Shown here in pieces: positions 14,588-23,668 of a DNA stretch of 64,000 nt. This DNA comes from Paenalkalicoccus suaedae. Its GTDB lineage: Bacteria; Bacillota; Bacilli; Bacillales; Salisediminibacteriaceae. The notes beneath the pieces were generated by a model. The model saw only the letters and a list, made by a program, of their open reading frames with translations. It was not told where the DNA came from and searched no databases. The number at the start of each line of letters is the position of its first letter. The stretch's first letter is position 1. The stretch lies in the NCBI RefSeq assembly GCF_006965545.2, contig NZ_CP041372.2, positions 3,905,554 through 3,969,553 of the forward strand, given 5' to 3'. The position numbers and the translations under genes were made by a program.

Positions 14588-16138
14588 ATGAACGTGATTT
14601 GGTACAAACGCGATATCCGCATCTACGACCACGAACCGCTTGCCAAGGCCACAGCCAGCAAGTCGCCGGTCCTGCCTCTCTATGTGCTGGAGCCTTCGGT
14701 CTGGCAAGCAGGCGATCTCTCACAAAGACACCTGCAGTTTGTCATTGAAAGCCTCTACGAGCTTCAAACTCAGCTACAAAAAAGAGGAGCCACGCTATTT
14801 GTTGCCGTCGGCGAAATGGAGGAGGTCCTAGAAGCACTGGAAGCTACGTATGGAGACTTTACGCTATTTTCTCACGAAGAGAATGGGACGCCTTTTACGT
14901 TTGAACGGGATAAACGCGTGCTGAGGTGGATGCGGGAGCGCGGGCATGTTATGGCGGAATATCAGGGGTATGGGGTGACGCGGCGGCTGAAGAGTCGCGA
15001 TGACTTCCAGAAGCTGTACCAGATTCACGTGCAGTCCCCTGTGCATCCAGCGCCGAAGCAGATTCTCTCGGCTGATCCGGATGAGATCCCAGACCTCCTC
15101 ACGACGGACCTTCGGATGCTTGAACGATACGCGGCGCCCGGCGAGCGCATTCGCTACGGCCAGCAGGGTGGCGAGAAGCTCGCGCACGAGACACTTAAAA
15201 CCTTTTTAGAGGAACGCTTTGAGACGTATAACGTGCACATCTCCAAGCCAATGGCGTCATCAACGTCATGCAGCCGCCTCTCGCCGTACATCGCATGGGG
15301 CAATATCTCGATTCGCTACATTTATCAGCAGTCGATTAAACAAATGGCACAGGTGAAAAACGCGTTTCACCGCAGACAGCTAGAAGGGTTTTTGTCTAGG
15401 CTGCACTGGCACTGCCACTTTATTCAACGACTAGAGGACGAGCCGGAGATTGCGCATGAGACAATCAATCCAGCGTTTGACGCTGCTCGCACGGAGTGGA
15501 ACGAGGAGAGCTATCAACGCTGGTTAAACGGACAGACAGGGATTCCGCTTATTGATGCCGCGATGCGCTGTTTGCATAAAACAGGATGGGTTAACTTTCG
15601 CTCCCGTGCGATGGTCGTATCGTTTGTTTGTAATACGCTACTTTTAGACTGGCGTCGTCCTTCAGAGGACTTAGCGATGCTCTTCCTCGACTATGAGCCA
15701 GGGATTCACTTTAGCCAAATGCAAATGCAGGCAGGGACGACCGGGTTTAATACGATTCGTATTTATAACCCAATTAAGCAGGGGAAGGACCACGATGCTG
15801 ACGGAAGATTTATTCGTCGCTTCGTACCAGAGCTGAAGGATCTTCCGACTGAATTTGTACACGAACCTTGGAAGTCACCTAGCTTTGACGACTTAGGCTA
15901 TCCCGCTCCCATGGTCGATGTTTCTCAAGCGAATGGAGTAGCGCGCAAGGTGCTCTGGGGTATTAAAGCTACGCCAGAAGCCGAGGAACACGCGATGAAA
16001 AAACTCGAGAAGCACGGCAGTCGCAAACGCCAGCATCAGCAAAAGCGCGACAGCGCTAAAACCAAAAAAACGACAAGATCGAAAAAAGCCAAGAACGAGC
16101 CCGAACAGCTCTCACTGTTTGGAGATGACTGGGAGTAA
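14588..16138 (+). CDS. Cryptochrome/deoxyribodipyrimidine photolyase family protein
   Basis: The protein of 516 residues starts at ATG 14588, seven bases after GGAGGG, with MNVIWYKRDIRIYDHEPLAKA, the N-terminal Rossmann-type antenna domain of class I photolyases. The FAD-binding C-terminal half shows LEGFLSRLHWHCHFIQRL, TGIPLIDAAMRCLHKTGWVNF, the RSRAMVVSF helix and MQMQAGTTGFNTIRIYNPI followed by FVPELKDLP. These enzymes use blue light and FAD to split pyrimidine dimers, and some members act as light sensors. The tail is rich in Lys/Arg/Gln (KHGSRKRQHQQKRDSAKTKK), possibly DNA-binding. Followed by a small membrane gene with 19 bp gap. Confidence 0.9.
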   Translation: MNVIWYKRDIRIYDHEPLAKATASKSPVLPLYVLEPSVWQAGDLSQRHLQFVIESLYELQTQLQKRGATLFVAVGEMEEVLEALEATYGDFTLFSHEENGTPFTFERDKRVLRWMRERGHVMAEYQGYGVTRRLKSRDDFQKLYQIHVQSPVHPAPKQILSADPDEIPDLLTTDLRMLERYAAPGERIRYGQQGGEKLAHETLKTFLEERFETYNVHISKPMASSTSCSRLSPYIAWGNISIRYIYQQSIKQMAQVKNAFHRRQLEGFLSRLHWHCHFIQRLEDEPEIAHETINPAFDAARTEWNEESYQRWLNGQTGIPLIDAAMRCLHKTGWVNFRSRAMVVSFVCNTLLLDWRRPSEDLAMLFLDYEPGIHFSQMQMQAGTTGFNTIRIYNPIKQGKDHDADGRFIRRFVPELKDLPTEFVHEPWKSPSFDDLGYPAPMVDVSQANGVARKVLWGIKATPEAEEHAMKKLEKHGSRKRQHQQKRDSAKTKKTTRSKKAKNEPEQLSLFGDDWE

Positions 16139-16157
16139 GGAGGAGGGTGAAAACTCA

Positions 16158-16361
16158 ATGAAAAAAGATACGCTGGAAGCCATTCGCATTAATCTCATTC
16201 TATTCGTCGCCCTATTTATCACCTTTAGCGTCAACGATATCATCATCAACGACCAGCCAATCGCCTGGCCGTGGAACTTCACCGTGGCGTTCCTCCTCAC
16301 CGCCGCCTTCTTTGGCCTGAGGCTCGTGACAAAAAAGAAGGATGCACCTAAAGACAAGTAG
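16158..16361 (+). CDS. Small membrane protein downstream of the photolyase
   Basis: The start ATG at 16158 lies behind AAGGAGGAGGG. The 67-residue product has two hydrophobic spans (residues 10-28 and 38-55) and a lysine-rich end (VTKKKDAPKDK). No family recognised. Its ribosome site overlaps the photolyase stop, so it is co-transcribed and perhaps translationally coupled. Confidence 0.75.
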   Translation: MKKDTLEAIRINLILFVALFITFSVNDIIINDQPIAWPWNFTVAFLLTAAFFGLRLVTKKKDAPKDK

Positions 16362-16364
16362 TGA

Positions 16365-16401
16365 CAGGAACACACGTGATAGCTGTGTTCCTGCTTTTTT
16401 G
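16365..16401 (+). terminator. Terminator of the photolyase operon
   Basis: CAGGAACACA pairs with TGTGTTCCTG around a nine-base loop and is followed by CTTTTTT. Confidence 0.9.
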
Positions 16402-16406
16402 TGGTT

Positions 16407-16982
16407 GTGTGCATGATCGGTCCGCGGCGTGCATTTCCTCTCTGACAGTGTGCATTCTTCCTCGCGCTGTCTGCATTTCACCTGCGTTCGTGTGCATTAA
16501 ATTCGACCGTGTGCATTTCAAACTCCGCGGCGTGCATTTCCTCCCTGCCAGTGTGCATTCTTCCTCGCGCTGTCTGCATTTCACCTGCGTTCGTGTGCAT
16601 TAAATTCGACCGTGTGCATTTCAAACTCCGCGGCGTGCATTTCCTCTCAGCCAGTGTGCATTCTTCCTCGCGCTGTCTGCATTTCACCTGCGTTCGTGTG
16701 CATTAAATTCGACCGTGTGCATTTCAAACTCCTCGGCGTGCATTTCCTCTCTGCCAGTGTGCATTCTTCCTCGCGCTGTCTGCATTTCACCTGCGTTCGT
16801 GTGCATTAAATTTGACCGTGTGCATTTCAAACTCCACCGCGTGCATTTCCTCCCTGCCAGTGTGCATTCTCCCTCGCGTTGTCTGCATTTCACCTGCGTT
16901 CGTGTGCATTAAATTGACCGTGCGCATTCCGACCTCCGCGGCGTGCATTTCCTCCCTGCCGATGTGCATTCCAACTCGCACC
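16407..16982 (+). repeat. 103-bp tandem repeat array, five full copies plus a partial copy
   Basis: Units start at 16407, 16509, 16612, 16715, 16818 and 16920 (last one partial, to about 16982). Each unit is made of five related subunits of 19-21 bp that all contain TGCAT: GTGTGCATTTCAAACTCC.., GCGTGCATTTCCTCTCTG.., GTGTGCATTCTTCCTCGC.., GTCTGCATTTCACCTGCG.. and GTGTGCATTAAATTCGACC. Copies differ by few substitutions. Because 103 is not a multiple of three, the frames seen across it shift and are not credible proteins. It lies between a + strand terminator and the convergent GGDEF gene. Confidence 0.95.
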
Positions 16983-17020
16983 AACACTCTTCCACCCTTC
17001 CACACACCAACACAACATTT

Positions 17021-17062
17021 TCTACAAACAAAAAAGGACCACCATCACGCAGCAGTCCCTTC
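17021..17062 (-). terminator. Probable terminator of the GGDEF gene
   Basis: On the minus strand a weak stem (AGGGAC to GTCCT with an imperfect inner helix) precedes TTTTTTTGTTTG. A perfect palindrome GTCTGTCG..CGACAGAC at 17109-17126 without a T tract lies between this and the stop. Confidence 0.5.
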
Positions 17063-17139
17063 AAGCCCAAGGGGCAATATCATCCCCTATAGCCTCTATC
17101 CTTTACGTCTGTCGACCGACAGACATGACATTACCTCAT

Positions 17140-18408
17140 TCAACTAACGCCACTGGCCTCGCCTGGCGCTGTTTGTCGCATCACGAGCTCATACACATCT
17201 AAAAGTCCAGCATCTGCATCGACCCGGCAGTATGGGATATCCGTTGTAACCACGCTCCGCGACACAATAAACGGTCGATACATCTCCTCGTCTAGCACCT
17301 CCTGCGACAGCTCCGACAAGCTCTCCGCCGCCAGCACCTTCATCGGCTGCAACCGCTCCATGTTAAGCCGCACCGCCATATACTCCGCCACAGCCTGGCG
17401 CCAAAACGCATCCTCATCAATCACAAATAAGTACGTCGGACGAGCAGCAGCCACTCGCTCACTCGAAAAGCGCACAAGCTGGTTGCGCCCGCGATATTTC
17501 GCCTCATACAGCGCAGCATCCGCCTCCTTCAAGACGTGATCCAGCTCCGCCCCTTCTTGGGGGAACATCGTGTAGCCACTTGAGAACGTCACATGGAACG
17601 GCGCATCACCTGCTACATGGATGCGCGTCGAGAATGTTGTACGCCACTCCTCCATCCGAGCTGTGTACGTACTTTCGTCCATATTAACCGTGAGCAGTAA
17701 AAACTCCTCCCCGCCAAGTCTAAACAACAGACCCTCCGGGAAAAATTCCGAGGCAGATTCTACAAAATCGGTTAATACCTGATCTCCAGCATGGTGACCG
17801 AACCGGTCGTTTACCTGCTTGAAATGGTCTAGGTCGATCATCGTATAAGTGACGTTTGTTAGCTCGCGCTGACGAAGATGTGGAGCAATCGATGCGTAAA
17901 CTACCTTTAAAAAGGTTCGGTTATATGCACCAGTTTGATCGTCTCTCCAAATTGTCTCAAGTACGCGATGTCGGACGTCAAGTTTCGAATGGATGAGTGT
18001 GAGTAGGACGTCCGATAATTGTTCTTTTGATACGTGATCGAATACGTGTAGCTGATAAAACGCTTGAAGCTCTGAATCTGTAAAGCTCTCTCCAATCGCA
18101 ATCATAGAAGATAGTTGCTTTAGGGTTGCAGCTCGAAGCTCTGTTATCGCATTTGTCTGAGTATCGTCTAGTAATAAATCTTTATGAATGATAACCGTAT
18201 TAGGCTGTAAGTTTTCCGCTAGTTCGACCGCGTCCTGTACGGTTAGGGCTACGTTAACGATAGCTTTATGTGTCTCTAGATAGGTTTGTATCGAGTGACG
18301 ATAGTTGGCATCTTGTATAATTAATAATATATTTGGCTTCGAGCAGCTTCTTTGCTCCGCGTGGGTAAGTCCCACTTGCCTATTTATCCACGCTTGTAGC
18401 TCTGGCAT
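17140..18408 (-). CDS. Receiver-like/GGDEF diguanylate cyclase
   Basis: About 422 residues. An N-terminal receiver-like domain (KPNILLIIQDANYRHSIQTY, VIIHKDLLL) precedes a GGDEF domain with an intact active site GGEEF in FRLGGEEFLLL and the metal-binding YTMIDLDHFKQVNDRFGHHAGD. It should make cyclic di-GMP from two GTP. A third domain after the cyclase (TYLFVIDEDAFWRQAVAEYM to the end) again looks like a receiver fold, so the order is REC-like, GGDEF, REC-like. The start is ATG 18408 (MPELQAWINRQ), eight bases behind GAGGAGG; the GTG 21 bases upstream overlaps the ribosome site. Single gene. Confidence 0.85.
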   Translation of the reverse strand: MPELQAWINRQVGLTHAEQRSCSKPNILLIIQDANYRHSIQTYLETHKAIVNVALTVQDAVELAENLQPNTVIIHKDLLLDDTQTNAITELRAATLKQLSSMIAIGESFTDSELQAFYQLHVFDHVSKEQLSDVLLTLIHSKLDVRHRVLETIWRDDQTGAYNRTFLKVVYASIAPHLRQRELTNVTYTMIDLDHFKQVNDRFGHHAGDQVLTDFVESASEFFPEGLLFRLGGEEFLLLTVNMDESTYTARMEEWRTTFSTRIHVAGDAPFHVTFSSGYTMFPQEGAELDHVLKEADAALYEAKYRGRNQLVRFSSERVAAARPTYLFVIDEDAFWRQAVAEYMAVRLNMERLQPMKVLAAESLSELSQEVLDEEMYRPFIVSRSVVTTDIPYCRVDADAGLLDVYELVMRQTAPGEASGVS

Positions 18409-18587
18409 GCTCTTGTCCTCCTCTTTCACACTTATCTCCTAAGTTTAACGGAATCGACGTACCTTCGCTATATCTTTTTAAGCAAAAATTCTGACATAAT
18501 AATTGTCATTCATTGCGTAAATGTCCTTTCTTGTCATAATTTGTTTTGGCATAGGTGGGGTAGTTAACACTGTGCGGTGAGGGGGTT

Positions 18588-18671
18588 AGTTATCACAAAT
18601 CTGCGTCCAGTTATCACAGTTCTCCGCTCAGTTATCACAAAATGCCAAGTAGTTATCCGGACATGAATTTT
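18588..18671 (+). repeat. 21-bp repeat array with core AGTTATCACA
   Basis: Four units begin at 18588, 18609, 18630 and 18651, exactly 21 bases apart. AGTTATCACA is identical in the first three and AGTTATCC in the fourth; the other 11 bases differ. The remainder of 18409-18835 has no gene. The unit length is the same as in arrays at 16.4, 36.9 and 39.6 kb. Confidence 0.85.
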
Positions 18672-18767
18672 TCAGCAGGCTCGTAGGCAACTTAGATTTT
18701 GGAAAGCTGGCAGTTGGGCTCTATCGAGTCGTCATTTGTCGTAAAAACCAGTCTCACAACCCCAAAA

Positions 18768-18800
18768 CGAGACTCTACCGCATGCGATAGAGTCCCGTTA
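18768..18800 (-). terminator. Terminator of the peptide transporter operon
   Basis: On the minus strand GGACTCTATCGCATGC and GCGGTAGAGTCTCG form a long, nearly perfect stem followed by TTTT. It lies 35 bases after the last gene of the operon. Confidence 0.85.
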
Positions 18801-18835
18801 CACGTATTCATCTGTCTCTACCCGATTTTCTGTCC

Positions 18836-19753
18836 CTAACTCTTAAGCTTTGGATCTAGGGCGTCGCGCAGGCCGTCGCCGATCATGTTAAAGCCGAGTA
18901 CGACGAGCATAATCGAGAAGCCTGGGAATAGCACGGTCCAAGGCGCGCTTTGGATATACTGTCTAGCGTCCGATAGCATCGCGCCCCACTCGGGAGTTGG
19001 TGGCTGTGCGCCTAGACCAAGGAAGCCGAGTGCCGCGGCCTCTAGAATCGCTGTACCAAATCCAAGCGTGGATTGAACGATAATTGGCGCCACGCTGTTA
19101 GGCAGGACGTGGTGGAAGAGAATGCGACCATTCTTCATCCCCTGTGCCTTCGCAGCCATAATATACTCTTCCTGGCGGATCGAGATAACCTTCGATCGAA
19201 CGAGTCGGCCGAAAATTGGGATATTGATAATCGCAATGGCGATTAACGCGTTTTGCAACGATGGACCGAGGATTGCCACGATCGCAATCGCAAGGAGGAT
19301 ACTCGGGAAGGCGAGCATGATATCAAAGATACGAGAGATAATCATGTCGATCCATTTGCCAAAATACCCAGCGATAATACCAAGTGCGGAGCCGAATATA
19401 AGCGCTCCTGTTACTGCGAAGAATCCGACCATTAAGGAGATTCTTGCCCCGTACACAATTCGCGTAAAGATATCACGACCGAGGTCATCCGTACCAAACC
19501 AGTATTGTGCAGATGGTGGACTTAAACGATCGGCTGCGTTAAGTTGTGAAACCGTTTGTGTCGTAAGGAGTGGTGCAATAATGGCTATGGTGATAAAGAA
19601 AGTAATGATACCAAGACCAACCATAGCTAGTTTATTTTTACGAAGCTGACGCCATGCGTCCTTCCACGGTGATTCCGGTTTAGGTGCTTTGACTGCGTCT
19701 ACTTCTTCAGGACCCGGCATCGGCTCCTGATCGATTGGCTTTCGATTCTCCAT
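18836..19753 (-). CDS. Peptide ABC transporter permease (DppC/OppC type)
   Basis: The 305-residue membrane protein has a polar N-terminal tail rich in Pro/Glu, one span near 45-67 and five more from about 100, as in DppC/OppC. The EAA loop is seen as AAKAQGMKNGRILFHHVLPNS (about 205-225), which docks on the ATPases. It forms the channel together with the DppB-like protein upstream. The start follows GGAGAGGGGGAC. It is the last gene of the operon and ends just before a strong terminator. Confidence 0.92.
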   Translation of the reverse strand: MENRKPIDQEPMPGPEEVDAVKAPKPESPWKDAWRQLRKNKLAMVGLGIITFFITIAIIAPLLTTQTVSQLNAADRLSPPSAQYWFGTDDLGRDIFTRIVYGARISLMVGFFAVTGALIFGSALGIIAGYFGKWIDMIISRIFDIMLAFPSILLAIAIVAILGPSLQNALIAIAIINIPIFGRLVRSKVISIRQEEYIMAAKAQGMKNGRILFHHVLPNSVAPIIVQSTLGFGTAILEAAALGFLGLGAQPPTPEWGAMLSDARQYIQSAPWTVLFPGFSIMLVVLGFNMIGDGLRDALDPKLKS

Positions 19754-19775
19754 CTGTTATGTCCCCCTCTCCGTA

Positions 19776-20777
19776 TTAGTATTTAATACGAGGATCGATG
19801 TAGCTATAAAGTAAGTCGACAAGCAGGTTGATCATGACAAACATAAAGGCCACGACTAAGATTCCTGTTTGAATAACTGGGTAATCACGGTTACTGATCG
19901 CGTCGTAGACGTATCGACCAATGCCTGGCCAGCTAAAAATCGTTTCTGTCAAAATCGCGCCTCCAAGTAACGCCCCTGTTTGTAAACCAACAACGGTTAG
20001 TACTGGGATGACGGCGTTTTTGAAGCCGTGACGGTAAACAACAGACAGGCTGTTAATCCCTTTTGCTTCTACCGTACGTATGTAGTCGGAGCGAAGTACT
20101 TCAAGCATGCTCGATCTCGTCATACGCGCAATAATCGCCATTGGAATCGTTCCAAGAGCAATACCAGGTAGCACGAGGTGACGAAGGGTTGTGACAAACT
20201 GATCAGGTCGACCGCTAATGAGTGTATCAATTAAATAAAAATGCGTGACCGTTTCGACTGGATCACGTGGATTTCCACGTCCAAATGCAGGGAACCAGCC
20301 TAAGTTTTGTGCAAAAATCCATTGCTCCATAAGACCGAGCCAGAAGATCGGCATCGATACCCCTACAAGTGCAATGATCATTGCCGTGTAGTCAAAAATC
20401 GAATTTTGCTTCCAAGCGCTAATAATACCTGCGTTCACTCCAACGATAATCGCAAAAACCATCGCAAACAGCGTGAGCTCAATCGTTGCTGCTAAAAACG
20501 GCCAAATCTCTGCTGAAATCGCACCGTTCGTTCGAAGTGACGTACCTAAATCCCCCTGCAGTAGGCCCATCATATAATCCGCATACTGCACGAAGTAGGG
20601 CTCGTTTAGTCCAAGCTGCTCTTCTAGCTGCTCGATTTGCTGCGGAGTTGCCTGCTCTCCTAAGATCGTTTGCGCGGGATTACCCGGGATTAAATGAATG
20701 ATGGAAAAGGTGATCAAAGACATCCCGATCAGGACAGGAATTAGCATGAGTAATCGTCGTATAGTATATGAAATCAT
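19776..20777 (-). CDS. Peptide ABC transporter permease (DppB/OppB type)
   Basis: About 333 residues starting MISYTIRRLLMLIPVLIGMS at 20777, chosen because GAGGTGAG lies just upstream; the longer frame starting at 20831 adds 18 residues unlike the family. Six membrane spans, the first periplasmic segment with LIPGNPAQTILGEQA and QLGLNEPYFVQYADYM, and the EAA loop (YIRTVEAKGINSLSVVYRHGF) are all typical of DppB. It ends 22 bp before the DppC-like gene. A terminator-like hairpin separates it from the binding-protein gene upstream. Confidence 0.92.
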   Translation of the reverse strand: MISYTIRRLLMLIPVLIGMSLITFSIIHLIPGNPAQTILGEQATPQQIEQLEEQLGLNEPYFVQYADYMMGLLQGDLGTSLRTNGAISAEIWPFLAATIELTLFAMVFAIIVGVNAGIISAWKQNSIFDYTAMIIALVGVSMPIFWLGLMEQWIFAQNLGWFPAFGRGNPRDPVETVTHFYLIDTLISGRPDQFVTTLRHLVLPGIALGTIPMAIIARMTRSSMLEVLRSDYIRTVEAKGINSLSVVYRHGFKNAVIPVLTVVGLQTGALLGGAILTETIFSWPGIGRYVYDAISNRDYPVIQTGILVVAFMFVMINLLVDLLYSYIDPRIKY

Positions 20778-20847
20778 TCTGCTCACCTCACACTTCCAAA
20801 TGCGTTTTAATAGACTCTGTTGAGAAACCACAATCTGATTTCTCCAA

Positions 20848-20890
20848 TAAAAAGAGAGGGCAGGGGCGCTACGCGGTCTACCTGCCCTCA
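20848..20890 (-). terminator. Intra-operon terminator/attenuator between binding protein and permease genes
   Basis: On the minus strand GAGGGCAGG pairs with CCTGCCCTC across a 16-base loop, followed by TCTTTTTATT. Such partial terminators after the binding-protein gene are a usual way of making more binding protein than permease. Confidence 0.8.
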
Positions 20891-20903
20891 GGGAGGTTAC
20901 AAT

Positions 20904-22616
20904 TTACTCAGTCAAATATACGTCTGTTAGTGGCTCACTTGTAGATGGGTGAGGCACGTAGTCAGCGATACGATCGCTACCAGCTAGAACTGGGCGAGAG
21001 TGTACAAGTGGAACCATTGGAGCATCCTCGTGCATGATCGCTTGTGCTTGCTCATACAGGTCAGCGCGCTCTTCTTCATCAATGGATACCTTCGCTTGGT
21101 CGACTAACGCGTCGAACTCATCGCTACGGTAGAACGTACGGTTACCACCAGGAATAGCGTCCTGAGTTAATAGGTTACCGAAGAAGTAGTCAGGATCCCC
21201 GTTTGTACCAGACCAACCTAGCATGAAGACATCTTGCTCTCCAGCTTCTGTTTGCTCTAGGTACGTTGCCCACTCCATGGATACGATGTTAGCAGTAACA
21301 CCAATATCAGCAAGGTTTGCCTGCATAACTTCAGCAGCTCGCTCTGGGTCTGGCATGTATGGACGTGCAACTGGCATTGTCCATAGGTCTAGCTCAAATC
21401 CATCGCCAAGTCCCGCTTCTTCAAGAAGCTCCATTGCGCGATCTGGATCATATGCATACTCATCAACCTGGTCGTTATAGCCTAAGTATCCTGGTGGGAT
21501 AATGTTTTTAGCAGGCTCCGCAAGACCAGCATATAGCGTTGTGATTAGTGTTTCTTTATCGATTGCATGGTTAAGTGCTTGACGTACCTGCTGGTTGTCG
21601 AATGGCTCTTTATCCATGTTGAAGCCTAGGTAACCAATGTTATTAGTTGTACGTTCAAACATTGCTAGACCAGCTTCTCCTTCAATTGCAGCAATATCAT
21701 CTGGGTTTAAACCGTCCATAAGATCGATTTCACCAGAACGAAGTGCTGTTAGACGAGCAGAGTTATCCGGAATTACTTGGAAGATAACTTGATCAAGCTT
21801 TGGTAGACCTTCTTGCCAGTAGTCTTCGTTCTTTTCAAGAACGATCGAGTCGTTACGGCTCCAGCTAACAAACTTGAATGGTCCTGTTCCTACTGGGTTC
21901 TCGTTAATTGTAGCTCCAAACTCCTCAAATGCTGCTGGAGAAGTCATGGCGAAGTAGCTCATCCCCATGTTTTGGAGGAAAGATCCTAGCTGTTGGTTTA
22001 AAACAAACTCCACTTCATAGTCACTAACCGCATTAATTTCTTCGATTACGTGACCTTCGTCACCAGCGAATCCACCAAACTGTGTGCCGTATACGCTATA
22101 CGCGTATCCTTCGTCAGCAAAGTTATACTCGTGGTTAGGATCAGCCCAACGCTCAAAGTTTAGCTTTACTGCATCTGCATTAAATGGTGTACCGTCGTGG
22201 AAGCTTACGCCTTCACGAAGTGTGAATGTGTACGTTAATCCGTCTTCTGATACGTCCCATTCTGTTGCAAGACCTGGCTCTAATTCAAACGAGTCGTCAG
22301 CAAAGAATAGTAAGCTTTCATAGATTTGTTGCGTAACACGAGAGGATTCTCCGTCTGTAACACTTGCGTAGTCAAGACTTACTGAGTCTCCACCACGTGC
22401 AAAAATTAAGCTTTGGTCAGCAGCCATATCTCCTGCTGGTTCTTCTGCTGCAGCTTCTCCGTTTTCGCCATTTGCTGGCTCTTCGTTATTCGCTGGCTCG
22501 TTGTTTGTTGCGCCATCATTTGTTCCTCCGTTTGCTGGCTCAGAATCGTCGCCGCCACAGGCTGCGAGTAATGTCGTGAGTGCAAGAACGGAAACTAACC
22601 ATTTACCCTTCTTCAT
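20904..22616 (-). CDS. Peptide ABC transporter substrate-binding lipoprotein
   Basis: The 570-residue protein begins with a lipoprotein signal, MKKGKWLVSVLALTTLLAAC, with lipobox LAAC, then a low-complexity Asn/Glu/Ala/Gly linker of about 50 residues. The rest matches the SBP class 5 fold: YTFTLREGVSFHDGTPFNADAVKLNFERW, GTGPFKFVSW, NIGYLGFNMDKEPFDNQQVR and ALNHAIDKETL. It captures oligopeptides or dipeptides (possibly other ligands) outside the membrane for import. The protein is strongly acidic, as often seen in salt- or alkali-adapted Bacillaceae. Third gene in the operon. Confidence 0.92.
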   Translation of the reverse strand: MKKGKWLVSVLALTTLLAACGGDDSEPANGGTNDGATNNEPANNEEPANGENGEAAAEEPAGDMAADQSLIFARGGDSVSLDYASVTDGESSRVTQQIYESLLFFADDSFELEPGLATEWDVSEDGLTYTFTLREGVSFHDGTPFNADAVKLNFERWADPNHEYNFADEGYAYSVYGTQFGGFAGDEGHVIEEINAVSDYEVEFVLNQQLGSFLQNMGMSYFAMTSPAAFEEFGATINENPVGTGPFKFVSWSRNDSIVLEKNEDYWQEGLPKLDQVIFQVIPDNSARLTALRSGEIDLMDGLNPDDIAAIEGEAGLAMFERTTNNIGYLGFNMDKEPFDNQQVRQALNHAIDKETLITTLYAGLAEPAKNIIPPGYLGYNDQVDEYAYDPDRAMELLEEAGLGDGFELDLWTMPVARPYMPDPERAAEVMQANLADIGVTANIVSMEWATYLEQTEAGEQDVFMLGWSGTNGDPDYFFGNLLTQDAIPGGNRTFYRSDEFDALVDQAKVSIDEEERADLYEQAQAIMHEDAPMVPLVHSRPVLAGSDRIADYVPHPSTSEPLTDVYLTE

Positions 22617-22639
22617 TCCTTTGTCCCCCTTAAGATTTG

Positions 22640-23668
22640 TTAGTTTGACTTGCTATAGTAATCTGTAGTCGCCGGCTCTTGTCCCTCTTTGGTGTATAAG
22701 TGGCAGGCTACAAAATGGCTATCCTTTGCTTCTTGGAACGTTGGTACAACGGACTTACATACATCCATGGCCTTCGGACAGCGCGTATGGAACGTGCAGC
22801 CTGACGGTGGATTGGATGGGCTTGGTACATCGCCCTGCAAAATAACACGCTCGCGTCTGACATCCGGATCTGGATCCGGTACAGCGGAAAGTAGAGACTG
22901 CGTATATGGATGAAGAGGCTCCTCGTAGAGCGCTTCATTTGAAGCAAGCTCGACCATTTTGCCTAAATACATCACGCCAATACGATCGCTAATGTGCTTC
23001 ACTACACTCAAATCGTGCGCAATAAAGATATAGGTAAGACCAAATTTCTCTTGAAGGTCCTCCATCAAATTCAATATTTGAGATTGTATGGAAACATCAA
23101 GCGCAGAAACAGGCTCATCACATACAATAAGCTTCGGATTAACGATTAACGCTCGTGCAATCCCGATGCGCTGACGTTGACCACCACTAAACTGGTGCGG
23201 ATAGCGAGACGCCATTTCTCCAGGAAGTCCAACGATTTCTAAAATCTCTTGTACCTTCTTTTTACGCTCCGCTTTTGTCCCAATTCCATGGACAATAAGT
23301 GGCTCTGAAAGGATCTTTTCGATTTTATGTCTAGGGTTCAGTGATGCGTATGGATCCTGAAAGATAATTTGCATATCTCGTCGCATCTTGCGCATCTCTT
23401 CATTGCTAAGCTTTGTGACGTCCTTGCCTTCAAATTCTATTTCTCCAGCAGACGGTTCAATGAGTCGTAAGAGTGATTTCCCTGTTGTCGATTTCCCACA
23501 GCCAGATTCTCCTACAATCCCTAATACCTCGCCTTCATAGACCTCAAAGGATACGTCATCCACTGCCTTGACGTCCCCTACTCGCTTGGCAAATACCCCA
23601 CCTGTAATGGGAAAATATTTTTTAAGTCCTTTAACTTTTAACAGTGGCTTCGTCTCTGTTTGCGCCAT
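22640..23668 (-). CDS. Peptide ABC transporter ATP-binding protein (DppF/OppF type)
   Basis: 342 residues with Walker [16 protein letters not shown] (about 53-67), Q-loop [16 protein letters not shown], signature [15 protein letters not shown] and Walker [17 protein letters not shown], then His switch [13 protein letters not shown]. The C terminus has the oligopeptide-transporter extension with the CxxHxRCP motif ([15 protein letters not shown]). It energises transport as a dimer with the DppD-like ATPase, whose 3' end overlaps this gene by 38 bp. Confidence 0.93.
   Translation of the reverse strand: MAQTETKPLLKVKGLKKYFPITGGVFAKRVGDVKAVDDVSFEVYEGEVLGIVGESGCGKSTTGKSLLRLIEPSAGEIEFEGKDVTKLSNEEMRKMRRDMQIIFQDPYASLNPRHKIEKILSEPLIVHGIGTKAERKKKVQEILEIVGLPGEMASRYPHQFSGGQRQRIGIARALIVNPKLIVCDEPVSALDVSIQSQILNLMEDLQEKFGLTYIFIAHDLSVVKHISDRIGVMYLGKMVELASNEALYEEPLHPYTQSLLSAVPDPDPDVRRERVILQGDVPSPSNPPSGCTFHTRCPKAMDVCKSVVPTFQEAKDSHFVACHLYTKEGQEPATTDYYSKSN

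Noticed and set aside
16407..16982. CRISPR array
   Set aside because: Repeats are tandem and themselves subdivided; there are no unique spacers of constant length and no cas genes in the window.
16361..17147. Several overlapping ORFs of 65-111 codons on both strands across the TGCAT repeats
   Set aside because: They are produced by the 103-bp tandem repeat, which is not a multiple of three; the translations are cysteine/histidine-rich periodic strings without start signals.
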